Shown here: positions 1-8,438 of the stretch, one piece after another
How positions within the stretch are numbered: position 1 is the first letter of the stretch
Layout of the letters: the number at the start of each line of letters is the position of its first letter
Assembly: GCF_025753855.1 (NCBI RefSeq)
Contig: NZ_JAOWPT010000006.1
Coordinates: 1-64,000, forward strand
Origin: Mesorhizobium sp. ZC-5
Lineage (GTDB): Bacteria > Pseudomonadota > Alphaproteobacteria > Rhizobiales > Rhizobiaceae
Length of the DNA: 64,000 bases
Direction of reading: 5' to 3'
The notes under the pieces: generated by a model
Seen by the model: only the letters and a program-made list of their open reading frames with translations
Database searches by the model: none
What the model was told of the DNA's origin: nothing
Translations under genes and position numbers: made by a program

Positions 1-534
1 GACGCGCTCGCCTATGCCCGGTGGGCGGGCAAGGACCTGCCGACCGAGGCTGAGTGGGAACATGCGGCCTGGGGCGGCGTCGAGGACGCCGAATATGCCT
101 GGGGCAACGAATTCGCACCCGGTGGCCGGCAGATGGCCAACACCTGGCAGGGCGAGTTTCCGCATCAGAACCTGCTCGACGACGGCTTCGAACGCACCTC
201 TCCGGTGGGAACCTTTCCGGCCAACGGTTACGGCCTTCACGACATGATCGGCAATGTGTGGGAGTGGACCACCGACTGGTGGTCCGGCAGGCACACGGCC
301 GAGCCTGCCAAGTCGTGCTGCATTCCGCAGAACCCGCGCGGCGGCAGCGAGGCGGCGAGCCTCGACGAGCGTCAGCCGGCAATCCTCATCCCCAGGCGGG
401 TGGTCAAGGGCGGCTCGCACCTATGCGCGCCCAACTACTGCCGCCGCTACCGCCCCGCCGCACGCCACGCGCAACCCGTCGACACCTCAATGAGCCATGT
501 CGGTTTTCGATGTGTGGTCAGAATGAAAGAGTGA
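1..534 (+). CDS. Formylglycine-generating enzyme (sulfatase-modifying factor), C-terminal part
   Basis: The reading frame is open from the first base and ends at TGA 532-534, so only the C-terminal 177 residues are present. It reads as an FGE-sulfatase domain: LPTEAEWEHAAWGG near the window edge, the GNVWEWTTDWW block, and a C-terminal GGSHLC-x4-C-x14-GFRC region. In this family two cysteines in the GGS(Y/H)xC-x4-C context form the active site that oxidises the sulfatase motif cysteine to Cα-formylglycine; both cysteines are visible here. Two sulfatases with a matching target motif lie 2.5 and 5 kb downstream on the same strand, which supports a maturase role for them. The N-terminus and any signal peptide are outside the window. 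Confidence 0.93.
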   Translation, partial: DALAYARWAGKDLPTEAEWEHAAWGGVEDAEYAWGNEFAPGGRQMANTWQGEFPHQNLLDDGFERTSPVGTFPANGYGLHDMIGNVWEWTTDWWSGRHTAEPAKSCCIPQNPRGGSEAASLDERQPAILIPRRVVKGGSHLCAPNYCRRYRPAARHAQPVDTSMSHVGFRCVVRMKE

Positions 535-547
535 GGGGGACGACGTG

Positions 548-1039
548 ATGGCCGAAGCACCCTCCAAATCCCAGGTCCTGGTGGCGCGCATCGCGATCAC
601 GGCAATTGCTATCCTCATCGCACTCGGCCTCATTCTGTATGGGCTCTCGGGCGAGGTACAGCAACGGCTATGGCAGGACATATTCGACAGACCCGGTGGG
701 CCGATGTCCTTCCGGTTTGTTCTTCAGCCAATTATGGCGGCGATCGCCGCTTTCCATGATGGCGCGAAGGATGCACGGCTTGGCCGAGAACCCTACATGA
801 CGCGGCTGCTTTCGGGTTCAGGCGACCGAACCGATCTGTTGAAAGAAGCTGTTATCTCGACGGGGCGCATCTTGCTTCTCGGGCTCGTCATGGACGGCAT
901 CTACCAGTTCACCGTGCTGAAAACGTTCTATCCCGGCGAGATGGTGATCATCACGCTCGCCCTTGCGCTCGTGCCCTACTTGTTGTTGCGCGGCCTGTTC
1001 TCGCGGCTCGCACGTTCACGTTCAGGTCCTGCGTCATGA
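548..1039 (+). CDS. Conserved hypothetical membrane protein (163 aa)
   Basis: I do not recognise the family. The protein has a hydrophobic segment at about residues 12-33, a soluble loop, and two more hydrophobic stretches at about residues 105-120 and 130-147, so it is probably an inner-membrane protein. ATG 548 is chosen; a GTG at 545 is possible. A purine-rich GAGGGGG stretch lies just upstream. The stop overlaps the start of the next gene in an ATGA, so the two are almost certainly translationally coupled. The upstream FGE gene ends 13 bases before, suggesting one transcript. Confidence 0.75.
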   Translation: MAEAPSKSQVLVARIAITAIAILIALGLILYGLSGEVQQRLWQDIFDRPGGPMSFRFVLQPIMAAIAAFHDGAKDARLGREPYMTRLLSGSGDRTDLLKEAVISTGRILLLGLVMDGIYQFTVLKTFYPGEMVIITLALALVPYLLLRGLFSRLARSRSGPAS

Positions 1040-2271
1040 AAATGCAAGGGATTGATCCTGTGCCGGCCACAACCGATTTCGAAGCTCCAGGTGACGCTAC
1101 GATCGGTGCTAGCGCTGACGCGTTATTCGAACATGCGCCGCCGCATACCATGCAGCGACGACTCGGTCTGATCACGCCAGACAGTCTCAACATCCGCCGC
1201 CGGGCATTGCTGGTCGTACTGGTCGGCTGGGTTCCGCTGGTCGTGCTGACCATCCTGCAAGGCGTGATGCTGGGGGATATGAGCGATACAGCTTCGCTGT
1301 TGCGGGATGCCGGTGCGCATGCACGCCATCTCTTCGCTGCGCCGCTGCTCATCCTCGCCGAGGCAGCCTGTGCCCCCCACCTGAACGCCGTAGTCTCCCA
1401 TTTCGCCGAGAGCGGGATCGTGCGGGACGACGACCGCGGACGGTTTGCCGCCGCTATCCGATCCACGCGGCGTCTGCTCAGCTCTCGGATTGCCGAGATC
1501 GCAGTCGTTATTCTCACCCTTGCCTTCATTATCTCCGAAATCGTGACGCTTGTGGTTGCCGAGATGCCTGCCTGGACCCAATCCGATGGGCTTGTGCCAA
1601 ACCGTTCGCCAGCCGGCTGGTGGATGATCCTGGTCAGCCTGCCGATTTTGCTGGTGCTGAGCCTCGGCTGGCTCTGGCGGCTCCTGCTGTGGGTCCGCCT
1701 GCTCTGGCTGATCTCGAAACTGCCGCTGCGGCTCATGGCGGCGCACCCGGACCATGCCGCCGGACTTGGCTTCCTCGGCCATTCGACACGAGCCTTCGCC
1801 CTCGTCGCACTCGCCTTCGCCACCATCCTTGCCGGCCATTCCGCCAAGGTGGTGCTGGAGGGTGGCGCACTGCCCGGCACGTATGCCTATGTGAATGCCG
1901 GGTTGCTGGCCGCCTCGATGGCAATTTTCGTCGCGCCGCTGTTCGTCTTCACCTCGACACTGATGAATGAAAGGCGTCGCGGCATCTTTGCCTATGGTGC
2001 ACTTGCCGGCCGTGTCGGCGGCGAGTTCGAGCGCCGATGGTTGGACAGCACCATCGACACGGCGCGGAACGCGCTCGACAAGCCTGATTTTTCGGCCGTG
2101 GCAGACCTTTCGCAGGTAGCGTCGAATGTACAGGCGATGCGCTTCGTGCCTGTCGATCTCAAGGATCTGATGACGCTCGCCGTGGCGCTTCTGCTGCCTT
2201 TCTTACCGGTTGGGGTGCTGCTGTTTCCCGCGGACGTCATCCTGGCTCATCTGAAGAGTCTTCTGTTCTGA
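1036..2271 (+). CDS. Multi-pass membrane protein of unknown function (411 aa)
   Basis: An unrecognised integral membrane protein with about six hydrophobic segments: near residues 55-75, 100-115, 150-175, 195-225, 255-300 and 375-400. The soluble stretch at about 320-370 is rich in charged residues and may be cytoplasmic. It begins at the ATG of an ATGA overlap with the preceding gene and ends in a hairpin that includes its stop codon. Context suggests it works with the preceding small membrane protein and with the sulfatase/maturase cluster, but no catalytic motif was seen. Function is not assigned. Confidence 0.75.
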   Translation: MKMQGIDPVPATTDFEAPGDATIGASADALFEHAPPHTMQRRLGLITPDSLNIRRRALLVVLVGWVPLVVLTILQGVMLGDMSDTASLLRDAGAHARHLFAAPLLILAEAACAPHLNAVVSHFAESGIVRDDDRGRFAAAIRSTRRLLSSRIAEIAVVILTLAFIISEIVTLVVAEMPAWTQSDGLVPNRSPAGWWMILVSLPILLVLSLGWLWRLLLWVRLLWLISKLPLRLMAAHPDHAAGLGFLGHSTRAFALVALAFATILAGHSAKVVLEGGALPGTYAYVNAGLLAASMAIFVAPLFVFTSTLMNERRRGIFAYGALAGRVGGEFERRWLDSTIDTARNALDKPDFSAVADLSQVASNVQAMRFVPVDLKDLMTLAVALLLPFLPVGVLLFPADVILAHLKSLLF

Positions 2272-2288
2272 TGGGACAAACCCATCAG
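2268..2288 (+). terminator. Stem-loop over the stop codon of the 411-aa membrane protein gene
   Basis: CTGATGGG and CCCATCAG form a perfect 8-bp stem around a 5-base ACAAA loop. No T-run follows, so this is more likely an intercistronic or RNA-stability element than a strong intrinsic terminator. Confidence 0.4.
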
Positions 2289-2312
2289 GCGCAAACTGGA
2301 TTGTGAACGGAC

Positions 2313-2960
2313 ATGCCAAGCAAGACAGACAAGCAGAAACTCGTCAGGCCGGATCGGCTCCCCGTAACGCCGGTACCGCCGATTCCGAAAGTCGACGAAA
2401 CATCCGAACTGGCATCCACCAAATATTCTGCCTACCGGACCGGCCTTTCCAACCACCGCACGGGTCTGTCGGAACATCGCACCTCATTGTCGGAGTACCG
2501 AACCGACCTCTCGACGCACCGCACGGACCTGTCCACTGACCGAACGGACATGTCGATGCGCCGCACGGGCATGTCGTTCCAGCGCACACGCATGAGCGCC
2601 GACCGCACGCTGATGTCGGTGATCCGCACGTCGCTCTCGCTGATCTCCTTCGGCTTCACCATCTTTCAGTTCTTCCAAAAGATGCGCGACGCCGGCACCA
2701 TCACGCATGCTGCTGCGCCCCGAAACTTCGGCACCATGCTGGTCCTGCTCGGGATCGTGATGCTGGTTGTCGGGATCATCTACCACGTCCAATTCATGCT
2801 TGGCTTGCGCCACGAACGCGCGGCGATGCGTGAGGCCGGGCTGATTTACGCCGAGAGCAGGTTTCCGCCGTCGATGACCCTGATCGCGGCATTGCTGCTG
2901 CTGCTGATTGGCATCGTCGCGATCATCAGCATGGTCTTCCAAGTAGGCCCGTTCAATTGA
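2313..2960 (+). CDS. DUF202-like membrane protein with ten N-terminal heptad repeats
   Basis: The 215-residue protein has a polar N-terminus (1-40), then ten consecutive seven-residue repeats at residues 41-110 of the form xRTx(L/M)Sx, and then three hydrophobic segments at about 107-121, 138-162 and 185-207. The last two repeats run into the first membrane segment as DRTLMSVIRTSLSLISFGF, which resembles the conserved core of YidH/DUF202 membrane proteins. The repeats therefore look like a tandem expansion of the family core motif. Family membership is by motif only. The gene lies between the 411-aa membrane protein and the first sulfatase, in the same direction. Molecular function is unknown. 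Confidence 0.75.
   Translation: MPSKTDKQKLVRPDRLPVTPVPPIPKVDETSELASTKYSAYRTGLSNHRTGLSEHRTSLSEYRTDLSTHRTDLSTDRTDMSMRRTGMSFQRTRMSADRTLMSVIRTSLSLISFGFTIFQFFQKMRDAGTITHAAAPRNFGTMLVLLGIVMLVVGIIYHVQFMLGLRHERAAMREAGLIYAESRFPPSMTLIAALLLLLIGIVAIISMVFQVGPFN
2433..2642 (+). repeat. Ten tandem 21-bp coding repeats (heptad xRTx[LM]Sx)
   Basis: Codons 41-110 of the DUF202-like gene encode ten heptads in a row with Arg, Thr, Leu or Met, and Ser at fixed positions. The DNA copies are diverged (different codons and variable x residues), so this is a selected protein repeat rather than a fresh DNA duplication. Confidence 0.85.
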
Positions 2961-3034
2961 GGCAGCGAGCAGGTCAACCGATCACGCATCTTGAAACCAC
3001 CGTTCCCAATCGCGACCAAGAGGAGAAGTATATA

Positions 3035-4597
3035 ATGGCCAAAACTGACAAACCCAACATCCTCGTCATCTTCGGCGACGATATCGGCCTGTGGAATCTC
3101 GGAGTCTATTCACACGGCATGATGGGTCACACGCCCAACATTGACCGCATCGGACGCGAAGGCATCGTCTTCACCGACCATTATGGTCAGGCGAGTTGCA
3201 CAGCCGGTCGCGCCGCCTTCATCATGGGCCAAGTGCCGGTCCGCACCGGCATGACCACCATCGGCATACCGGGATCGCCGCGCGGCATCCAGAAGGAAGA
3301 CCCGACACTGGCCGAAGTGCTGAAATCGCAGGGCTACGCCACCGGCCAGTTCGGCAAGAACCATCTCGGCGACCGCAACGAATTCCTGCCGACCGTGCAC
3401 GGCTTCGACGAGTGGTTCGGGAACCTCTACCACCTCAATGCGGAAGAGGAGCCGGAAGAACTCGACTATCCAGGACAGAAGGACCCCGCATACCTCAAGA
3501 AGTACGGTCCGCGCGGCGTGCTGCACGCTTGGGCGACCGACAAGGATGACTCAACCACCGATCCTGTCTTCGGCCGCGTGGGCAAGCAGAAGATCGAGAA
3601 CACCGGCATGTTGACGCGCAAGCGCATGGAGACCTTCGATTCGGAAGTTCTCGATCATACGCTCAACTGGCTCGACAAGGTCGGCAAGGAAGACAAGCCA
3701 TTCTTCTGCTGGTTCAATTCGACCGCCATTCACATCTGGTCGCATCCGCAGAAGAAGTACGTGAAGATGGCCGTCGAGGAGGGCCGCGCGGAAGAGGACG
3801 TCGTCCGCGCCAAGATGCTGGAACATGACGAGCATGTCGGCGTGCTGCTCGACAAGCTCGAGGAACTCGGCGTCGCCGAAAACACGATCGTCATCTACAC
3901 CACCGACAATGGCTTCGAGATGATGTTGTGGCCGGATGGTGGCTATGCCCCGTTCCGCGGTGAGAAGGGGACCACTTGGGAAGGCGGCCTGCGCGTTCCC
4001 TGCGTTGCCCGCTGGCCCGCGAAGATTCCGGCGCATTCCATCTCGAACGGCGTCCAGAGCCACGAGGATCTGTTTGCGACGCTGGCCGCAGCCGCGGGCC
4101 TGCCGGACCTCAAGGAAAAGCTCCTCAAGGGCCACAAGATGAACGGCACCTCCTACAAGGTCCATCTCGACGGCTACAACAACCTTGACCACTGGATGAA
4201 CCCGTCGAAGACGAAGTCGGCGCGGCGGGAATTCTTCTACTATGACGAGACCGATCTGATGGCCGTGCGCGTCGACGCCTGGAAGATGCATATCGGGGTG
4301 AAAACCGAGGGCAGCTGGTGGAACGAAAAGAAGTATCCAAGCGTGCCCTACCTCTTCAACCTGCTCATGGATCCGATGGAGAAGGTCGACCCTGAATCCC
4401 ATGAATGGGGTTATGCCGGCCGCAAATTCTTCGCCCAGAAGATGTGGGCTCCGACGGCAGGACAGAAGTTCATCGGCGAGCACCTGAAGAGCCTCAAGGA
4501 TTACCCACCGCGCCAAGGTGCCGATACGCTGAGCCTGCACAAGGCGCTCGAATCGGCGATGGCGAAGATGGAGGCTGCGAGGACGTCAAATAACTGA
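3035..4597 (+). CDS. Type I (formylglycine-dependent) sulfatase
   Basis: A 520-residue arylsulfatase-family hydrolase of sulfate esters. The alkaline-phosphatase-fold N-terminus is clear: PNILVIFGDDIG with the metal-binding Asp pair at 15-16, and the modification motif C55-T-A-G-R59, where Cys55 would become formylglycine. TTDNG at about residue 289 is another metal-site motif. Ala replaces the more common Pro of CxPxR. ATG 3035 is chosen because AGAGGAGAAG lies just upstream and the protein then begins directly at the fold. No signal peptide is visible, so the enzyme should be cytoplasmic. The maturase gene is 2.5 kb upstream and a paralogue lies at 5528. The substrate cannot be told from the sequence. 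Confidence 0.93.
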   Translation: MAKTDKPNILVIFGDDIGLWNLGVYSHGMMGHTPNIDRIGREGIVFTDHYGQASCTAGRAAFIMGQVPVRTGMTTIGIPGSPRGIQKEDPTLAEVLKSQGYATGQFGKNHLGDRNEFLPTVHGFDEWFGNLYHLNAEEEPEELDYPGQKDPAYLKKYGPRGVLHAWATDKDDSTTDPVFGRVGKQKIENTGMLTRKRMETFDSEVLDHTLNWLDKVGKEDKPFFCWFNSTAIHIWSHPQKKYVKMAVEEGRAEEDVVRAKMLEHDEHVGVLLDKLEELGVAENTIVIYTTDNGFEMMLWPDGGYAPFRGEKGTTWEGGLRVPCVARWPAKIPAHSISNGVQSHEDLFATLAAAAGLPDLKEKLLKGHKMNGTSYKVHLDGYNNLDHWMNPSKTKSARREFFYYDETDLMAVRVDAWKMHIGVKTEGSWWNEKKYPSVPYLFNLLMDPMEKVDPESHEWGYAGRKFFAQKMWAPTAGQKFIGEHLKSLKDYPPRQGADTLSLHKALESAMAKMEAARTSNN

Positions 4598-4677
4598 TCG
4601 CAATGCTTCGAATGAGCCGGTCGGCATTAGCTTGCCGGCCGACCGACGCCGAACCTCGAGGTCGAAGGGAAAGAGCG

Positions 4678-5472
4678 ATGTCCACACGCCTGCCGGGTCT
4701 GGTTCTTGGGGTCGTTTGCGCAGCCGCCGGTGAAGCCAGCGCCCAGGATTCCGATCTCGCGAAGCAACTCAGCAATCCCGTCGCCTCGCTGATCAGCGTG
4801 CCATTCCAGTTTAACTACGACAAAGGTTTCGGTCCCGAAGACGGCTACCGCGCGACGCTCAACATCCAGCCGGTGATACCAATCACGCTGAACGATGATT
4901 GGAACCTCATCTCGCGCACGATCGTGCCGATCATCACGCAGGAGGACATAGCCGGGCCATCGGGCACACAGTCGGGGCTCGGCGACATCACGCAGAGCCT
5001 GTTCTTCTCACCCAAGCAGCCCGGGCCGGGCGGCATCATCTGGGGAGCGGGACCTGTCTTTCTCGTTCCCACCGCAACCGACGATCTGCTCGGCGGAGAC
5101 AAGTGGGGTGCCGGGCCGACCGTCGTCGCGCTCAAACAAAGCGGCCCCTGGACCTATGGCCTGCTTGCCAACCACATCTGGTCGTTCGCGGGACCCGACA
5201 CACGCGCCGATATCAATTCCACGTTCCTGCAGCCCTTCGTCTCCTACACGACGCCGGACGCGTGGACCTTCGGCGTAAATACAGAAAGCACATACGACTG
5301 GAACGAGGAGCAGTGGAGCGTGCCCCTCAACTTCACAGTCGCCAAGCTGGTGAAGTTCGGCGACCAGCCGGTGAGCTTCACCGTCGGCGCACGCTATTGG
5401 GCCGAGGCCCCGGAGAACGGCCCCGAAGGCTGGGGTTTCAGGGGTGTCGTGACATTACTTTTTCCAAAGTAG
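4678..5472 (+). CDS. Outer-membrane transporter-like protein (often annotated neuromedin U / phenol-pathway MetA-like)
   Basis: A 264-residue predicted outer-membrane beta-barrel protein. ATG 4678 gives a signal peptide ending near ASAQ at residue 22; an earlier ATG at 4603 would add 25 charged residues before it. The mature start (LAKQLSNPVASLISVP, FQFNYD) and the NIQPVIP, DDWNLISRTIVP strands are characteristic of a widespread outer-membrane family usually labelled transporter or neuromedin U. The chain ends in alternating hydrophobic residues, as barrels do. It lies between two sulfatase genes, which suggests it passes sulfated substrates or products across the outer membrane; that role is inference. 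Confidence 0.8.
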   Translation: MSTRLPGLVLGVVCAAAGEASAQDSDLAKQLSNPVASLISVPFQFNYDKGFGPEDGYRATLNIQPVIPITLNDDWNLISRTIVPIITQEDIAGPSGTQSGLGDITQSLFFSPKQPGPGGIIWGAGPVFLVPTATDDLLGGDKWGAGPTVVALKQSGPWTYGLLANHIWSFAGPDTRADINSTFLQPFVSYTTPDAWTFGVNTESTYDWNEEQWSVPLNFTVAKLVKFGDQPVSFTVGARYWAEAPENGPEGWGFRGVVTLLFPK

Positions 5473-5527
5473 CCCAACGGGAGGACCGTTCGGCTGGGCA
5501 TAACCGACGTTCAACAAGGAGGCAGAA

Positions 5528-7051
5528 ATGGCGAAGTCACCAACGAGCGGCAAGCAGCCCAATATCCTCGTCATGTGGGGAGACGACATCGGTCAGTCGA
5601 ACCTCAGTTGCTATACCAAGGGCCTGATGGGTTACAAGACGCCCAACATCGACCGCATCGCCAACGAAGGCATGATTTTCACCGACTCCTACGCGGAGCA
5701 GAGCTGCACCGCCGGCCGCGCGTCATTCATAACCGGCCAGTGCGGTCTGCGCACTGGCCTCACCAAGGTGGGCCTGCCGGGCGCGGAACTCGGCCTGCAG
5801 GCCGAGGACATCACCATCGCCGAGGCGGTCAAACCGCTCGGCTATCGCACTGGCCAGTTCGGCAAGAACCATCTCGGCGATCGCGACGAGCATCTGCCGA
5901 CGATGCACGGCTTCGACGAGTTCTTCGGCAACCTATACCACCTCAACGCTGAGGAAGAACCGGAGGAGGTCGACTATCCGAACGCGAAGGACTTCCCCAA
6001 CTTCAAGAAGAAGTACGGGCCGCGCGGCGTGCTGCACTGCTGGGCCGACGGCAAGGGTGGCCAGAAGATCGAGAATACCGGACCGCTCACCAAGAAGCGA
6101 ATGGAGACCTGCGACGAGGAATTCTTGGCTGCGGCCAAGAAGTTCATCCAGGCCGCCCACGACGCCGGCGAGCCTTTCTTCGTTTGGTTCAACACGACAC
6201 ACATGCACGCATGGACGCATGTGAAGCCAGAGGACCGTGGCCAGTCCGGCCGCTGGCAATCAGAGTATCACGACGTGATGATTTATCACGACAAGTGCAT
6301 CGGCGAGATGCTCGACTTCATCGACAAACTCGGCATCGCGGACAATACGTTCGTGCAGTACTCGACCGACAATGGACCGCACATGAACACTTGGCCGGAT
6401 GCGGGCATGACCCCGTTCCGGTCGGAGAAGAACACGAGTTGGGAGGGGGCCTATCGGGTGCCTTGCATGGTGCGTTTCCCCGGCAAGATAGAGGCTGGCT
6501 CGGTATCGAACGGGATCATCGCTCATCTCGACTGGTTCCCGACCATCCTCGCGATTGCCGGCGAGCCTGACATCAAGGAGAAGCTGAAGAAAGGCCACAA
6601 GATCGGCAACAAGACCTTCAAGGTGCATCTCGACGGCCACAATCTGCTTCCGTACCTCACGGGCAAGGAAGCAGAGAGCCCGCGCAAGGGCTTCATCTAT
6701 TTCACCGACGATGGCGATGTCGCTGCACTGCGCTACGACAACTGGAAAATGATGTTCATGGAACAGCGGGTCGAAACCACGCTCAAGATCTGGCTGGAAC
6801 CGTTCGTCGTGCTGCGTACGCCCTATATCTTCAATCTGCGGATGGATCCGTACGAGCGCGGGATACAAACCTCGAACACCTTCTATGACTGGATGTTCCG
6901 TCACATCTATCTGCTCGTGCCTGCGCAGGCCGGCGTCGCGGAGTTCCTGGCGACCTTCAAGGAGTTCCCGCCGCGCCAGAAGGCGGCGAGCTTCAGCATC
7001 GACCAGGTGCTCGAGAAGATGAATGAGGCGGCTTCTTCTCAAGGACATTGA
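5528..7051 (+). CDS. Type I (formylglycine-dependent) sulfatase, second copy
   Basis: A 507-residue paralogue of the sulfatase at 3035, with the same layout: PNILVMWGDDIG (metal Asp pair at 19-20), modification motif C60-T-A-G-R64, and STDNG in the middle third. It shares the GQFGKNHLGDR and YHLNAEEEPEE blocks with the first copy. A strong AAGGAGG ribosome binding site sits upstream of ATG 5528. No signal peptide is visible, so a cytoplasmic location is expected. The C-terminal half differs from the first copy, which may mean a different substrate. Formylglycine conversion would depend on the FGE encoded at the window start. Confidence 0.93.
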   Translation: MAKSPTSGKQPNILVMWGDDIGQSNLSCYTKGLMGYKTPNIDRIANEGMIFTDSYAEQSCTAGRASFITGQCGLRTGLTKVGLPGAELGLQAEDITIAEAVKPLGYRTGQFGKNHLGDRDEHLPTMHGFDEFFGNLYHLNAEEEPEEVDYPNAKDFPNFKKKYGPRGVLHCWADGKGGQKIENTGPLTKKRMETCDEEFLAAAKKFIQAAHDAGEPFFVWFNTTHMHAWTHVKPEDRGQSGRWQSEYHDVMIYHDKCIGEMLDFIDKLGIADNTFVQYSTDNGPHMNTWPDAGMTPFRSEKNTSWEGAYRVPCMVRFPGKIEAGSVSNGIIAHLDWFPTILAIAGEPDIKEKLKKGHKIGNKTFKVHLDGHNLLPYLTGKEAESPRKGFIYFTDDGDVAALRYDNWKMMFMEQRVETTLKIWLEPFVVLRTPYIFNLRMDPYERGIQTSNTFYDWMFRHIYLLVPAQAGVAEFLATFKEFPPRQKAASFSIDQVLEKMNEAASSQGH

Positions 7052-7058
7052 TGGCGGA

Positions 7059-7098
7059 ATGAATGTGGGCGGCTTAGACATGGCCGCCCCGCATTCAT
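7059..7098 (+). terminator. Large stem-loop after the second sulfatase gene
   Basis: ATGAATGTGGGCGGC and GCCGCCCCGCATTCAT pair in a stem of about 15 bp with one bulge and a loop of about 9 bases, starting 7 bases after the sulfatase stop. No T-run follows. It covers a candidate ATG at 7097, which argues that the next gene starts at 7115 or 7118. Confidence 0.5.
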
Positions 7099-7114
7099 GG
7101 CCAATCAGCGAGGC

Positions 7115-8041
7115 ATGATGCCCAACAGTTCGCTCTCATCCTGGAACGACGGCGCGGCGAAATCCGCCATCCTCGACTTCGTCGCGCGCGTGACAAGAGA
7201 AGGCGGACCGGATTTCGTGCGGCCGGAGGAGCGCGTCGCCACGTTCGACAATGATGGCACGCTGTGGTGCGAGCAGCCGCTGCAGGTGCAGTTCTTCTTC
7301 GGCCGGGATCTGCTCGAAGCCATGGCCGAACGAGACCCGAGCCTGAAAGAGCGCCAGCCCTTCAAGGCCTATCTGGAACGCGACATGGCGACGATCAACG
7401 ATCTGGGAAAGAAGGGCCTGTTCGAGGTCGGGGCCGCCGTTCACGCCGGGATGACCGAGGACGAATTCGATGCTTATGCACACAACTGGCTGGCGACCGC
7501 GAAACACCCGAAGCTCGGTCGGCTGTTCACCGAGCTTACCTACCAGCCGCAGGTCGAACTTCTCGAGTTCCTGCGAGCCAACGGCTTCAAGACTTTCATC
7601 GTCTCCGGCGGCGGCATCGACCTCATCCGCTGTTTTGCCGAAGGACGTTACGGCATTGCGCGCGATCAGGTCGTCGGTTCCAGCGTCAAGACGCGCTTCG
7701 AAATGCGGAACGGCCGCGGCGAACTTGTGAAGCTGGCCGAGCTCGATAGCTTCGACGACCGCGAGATCAAGCCGCACAATATCGGGCTGCACATAGGCCG
7801 ACGGCCGATCCTGGCCTTCGGCAATTCAGACGGCGATCTCGCCATGCTGCGGTATTGCAAAACGGGGCAAGGGCCGCGCCTTGCGCTGCTCGTCCACCAC
7901 GACGATGCCGAGCGCGAATTCGCCTACGACCGTGAGTTCCGCCTGAGCCCGCTCGCCGAGGCCCTCGACAAGGCGGACGAATACGGCATCACCGTCGTCG
8001 GCATGAAGCGGGATTGGCGCGCGGTGTTCGAGGCGGGCTGA
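7115..8041 (+). CDS. HAD-family phosphatase, cytoplasmic form
   Basis: A 308-residue haloacid-dehalogenase-superfamily hydrolase. Motif I is FDNDGT with the nucleophile Asp45 and the acid/base Asp47; motif II is IVSGGG at about 160; motif IV is AFGNSDGD at about 234. The family normally removes phosphate from small molecules through an aspartyl-phosphate intermediate. No signal peptide is present, in contrast to the paralogue at 8439, with which it shares SWNDGAA at the N-terminus. ATG 7115 or 7118 is preferred over 7097, which lies in a hairpin. Its position behind two sulfatases is the main clue to its pathway. Substrate unknown. Confidence 0.85.
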   Translation: MMPNSSLSSWNDGAAKSAILDFVARVTREGGPDFVRPEERVATFDNDGTLWCEQPLQVQFFFGRDLLEAMAERDPSLKERQPFKAYLERDMATINDLGKKGLFEVGAAVHAGMTEDEFDAYAHNWLATAKHPKLGRLFTELTYQPQVELLEFLRANGFKTFIVSGGGIDLIRCFAEGRYGIARDQVVGSSVKTRFEMRNGRGELVKLAELDSFDDREIKPHNIGLHIGRRPILAFGNSDGDLAMLRYCKTGQGPRLALLVHHDDAEREFAYDREFRLSPLAEALDKADEYGITVVGMKRDWRAVFEAG

Positions 8042-8074
8042 AACCATGATGAAACTGATGCGCAGGTCCGGCAG

Positions 8075-8434
8075 ATGAAGGAATGGCTGATCATCGTCAC
8101 CGAAATCGCGATCGTTGCGATCGACTGGATGGCGCTCGTCATTGTGATTTTAGGGACGATCCAGGCCTTCGTCGGAGCGGTCGGCCTCGCCATATCGGGA
8201 GGCGATTCCGTCCACAGAAAAGAGGTCTGGCTGCGCTACGCCCGCTGGCTGGTTGCGGCGCTTACTTTCCAGCTTGCCGCCGACATCATCGACACATCGA
8301 TCACAGAGGACTGGCAGTCGATCGGCCGGATCGCCGCTGTGGCGGTCATCCGCACCTTCCTCAACTACTTCCTCGACCGCGATGTTGCCGAAACGCGCGA
8401 GCGGCGGGACGAAGCCATGTCGGAAAAAGGATAA
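8075..8434 (+). CDS. DUF1622 family membrane protein
   Basis: A 119-residue protein with hydrophobic segments at about 4-30, 56-75 and 80-95 and the family-typical blocks KEVWLRYARWL and VAVIRTFLNYFL. The DUF1622 assignment rests on these blocks. Function is unknown. It is placed between two paralogous HAD phosphatases and stops 4 bases before the second one, which suggests cotranscription and perhaps a membrane-anchoring or transport role for the phosphatase pair. Confidence 0.8.
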   Translation: MKEWLIIVTEIAIVAIDWMALVIVILGTIQAFVGAVGLAISGGDSVHRKEVWLRYARWLVAALTFQLAADIIDTSITEDWQSIGRIAAVAVIRTFLNYFLDRDVAETRERRDEAMSEKG

Positions 8435-8438
8435 GGTC

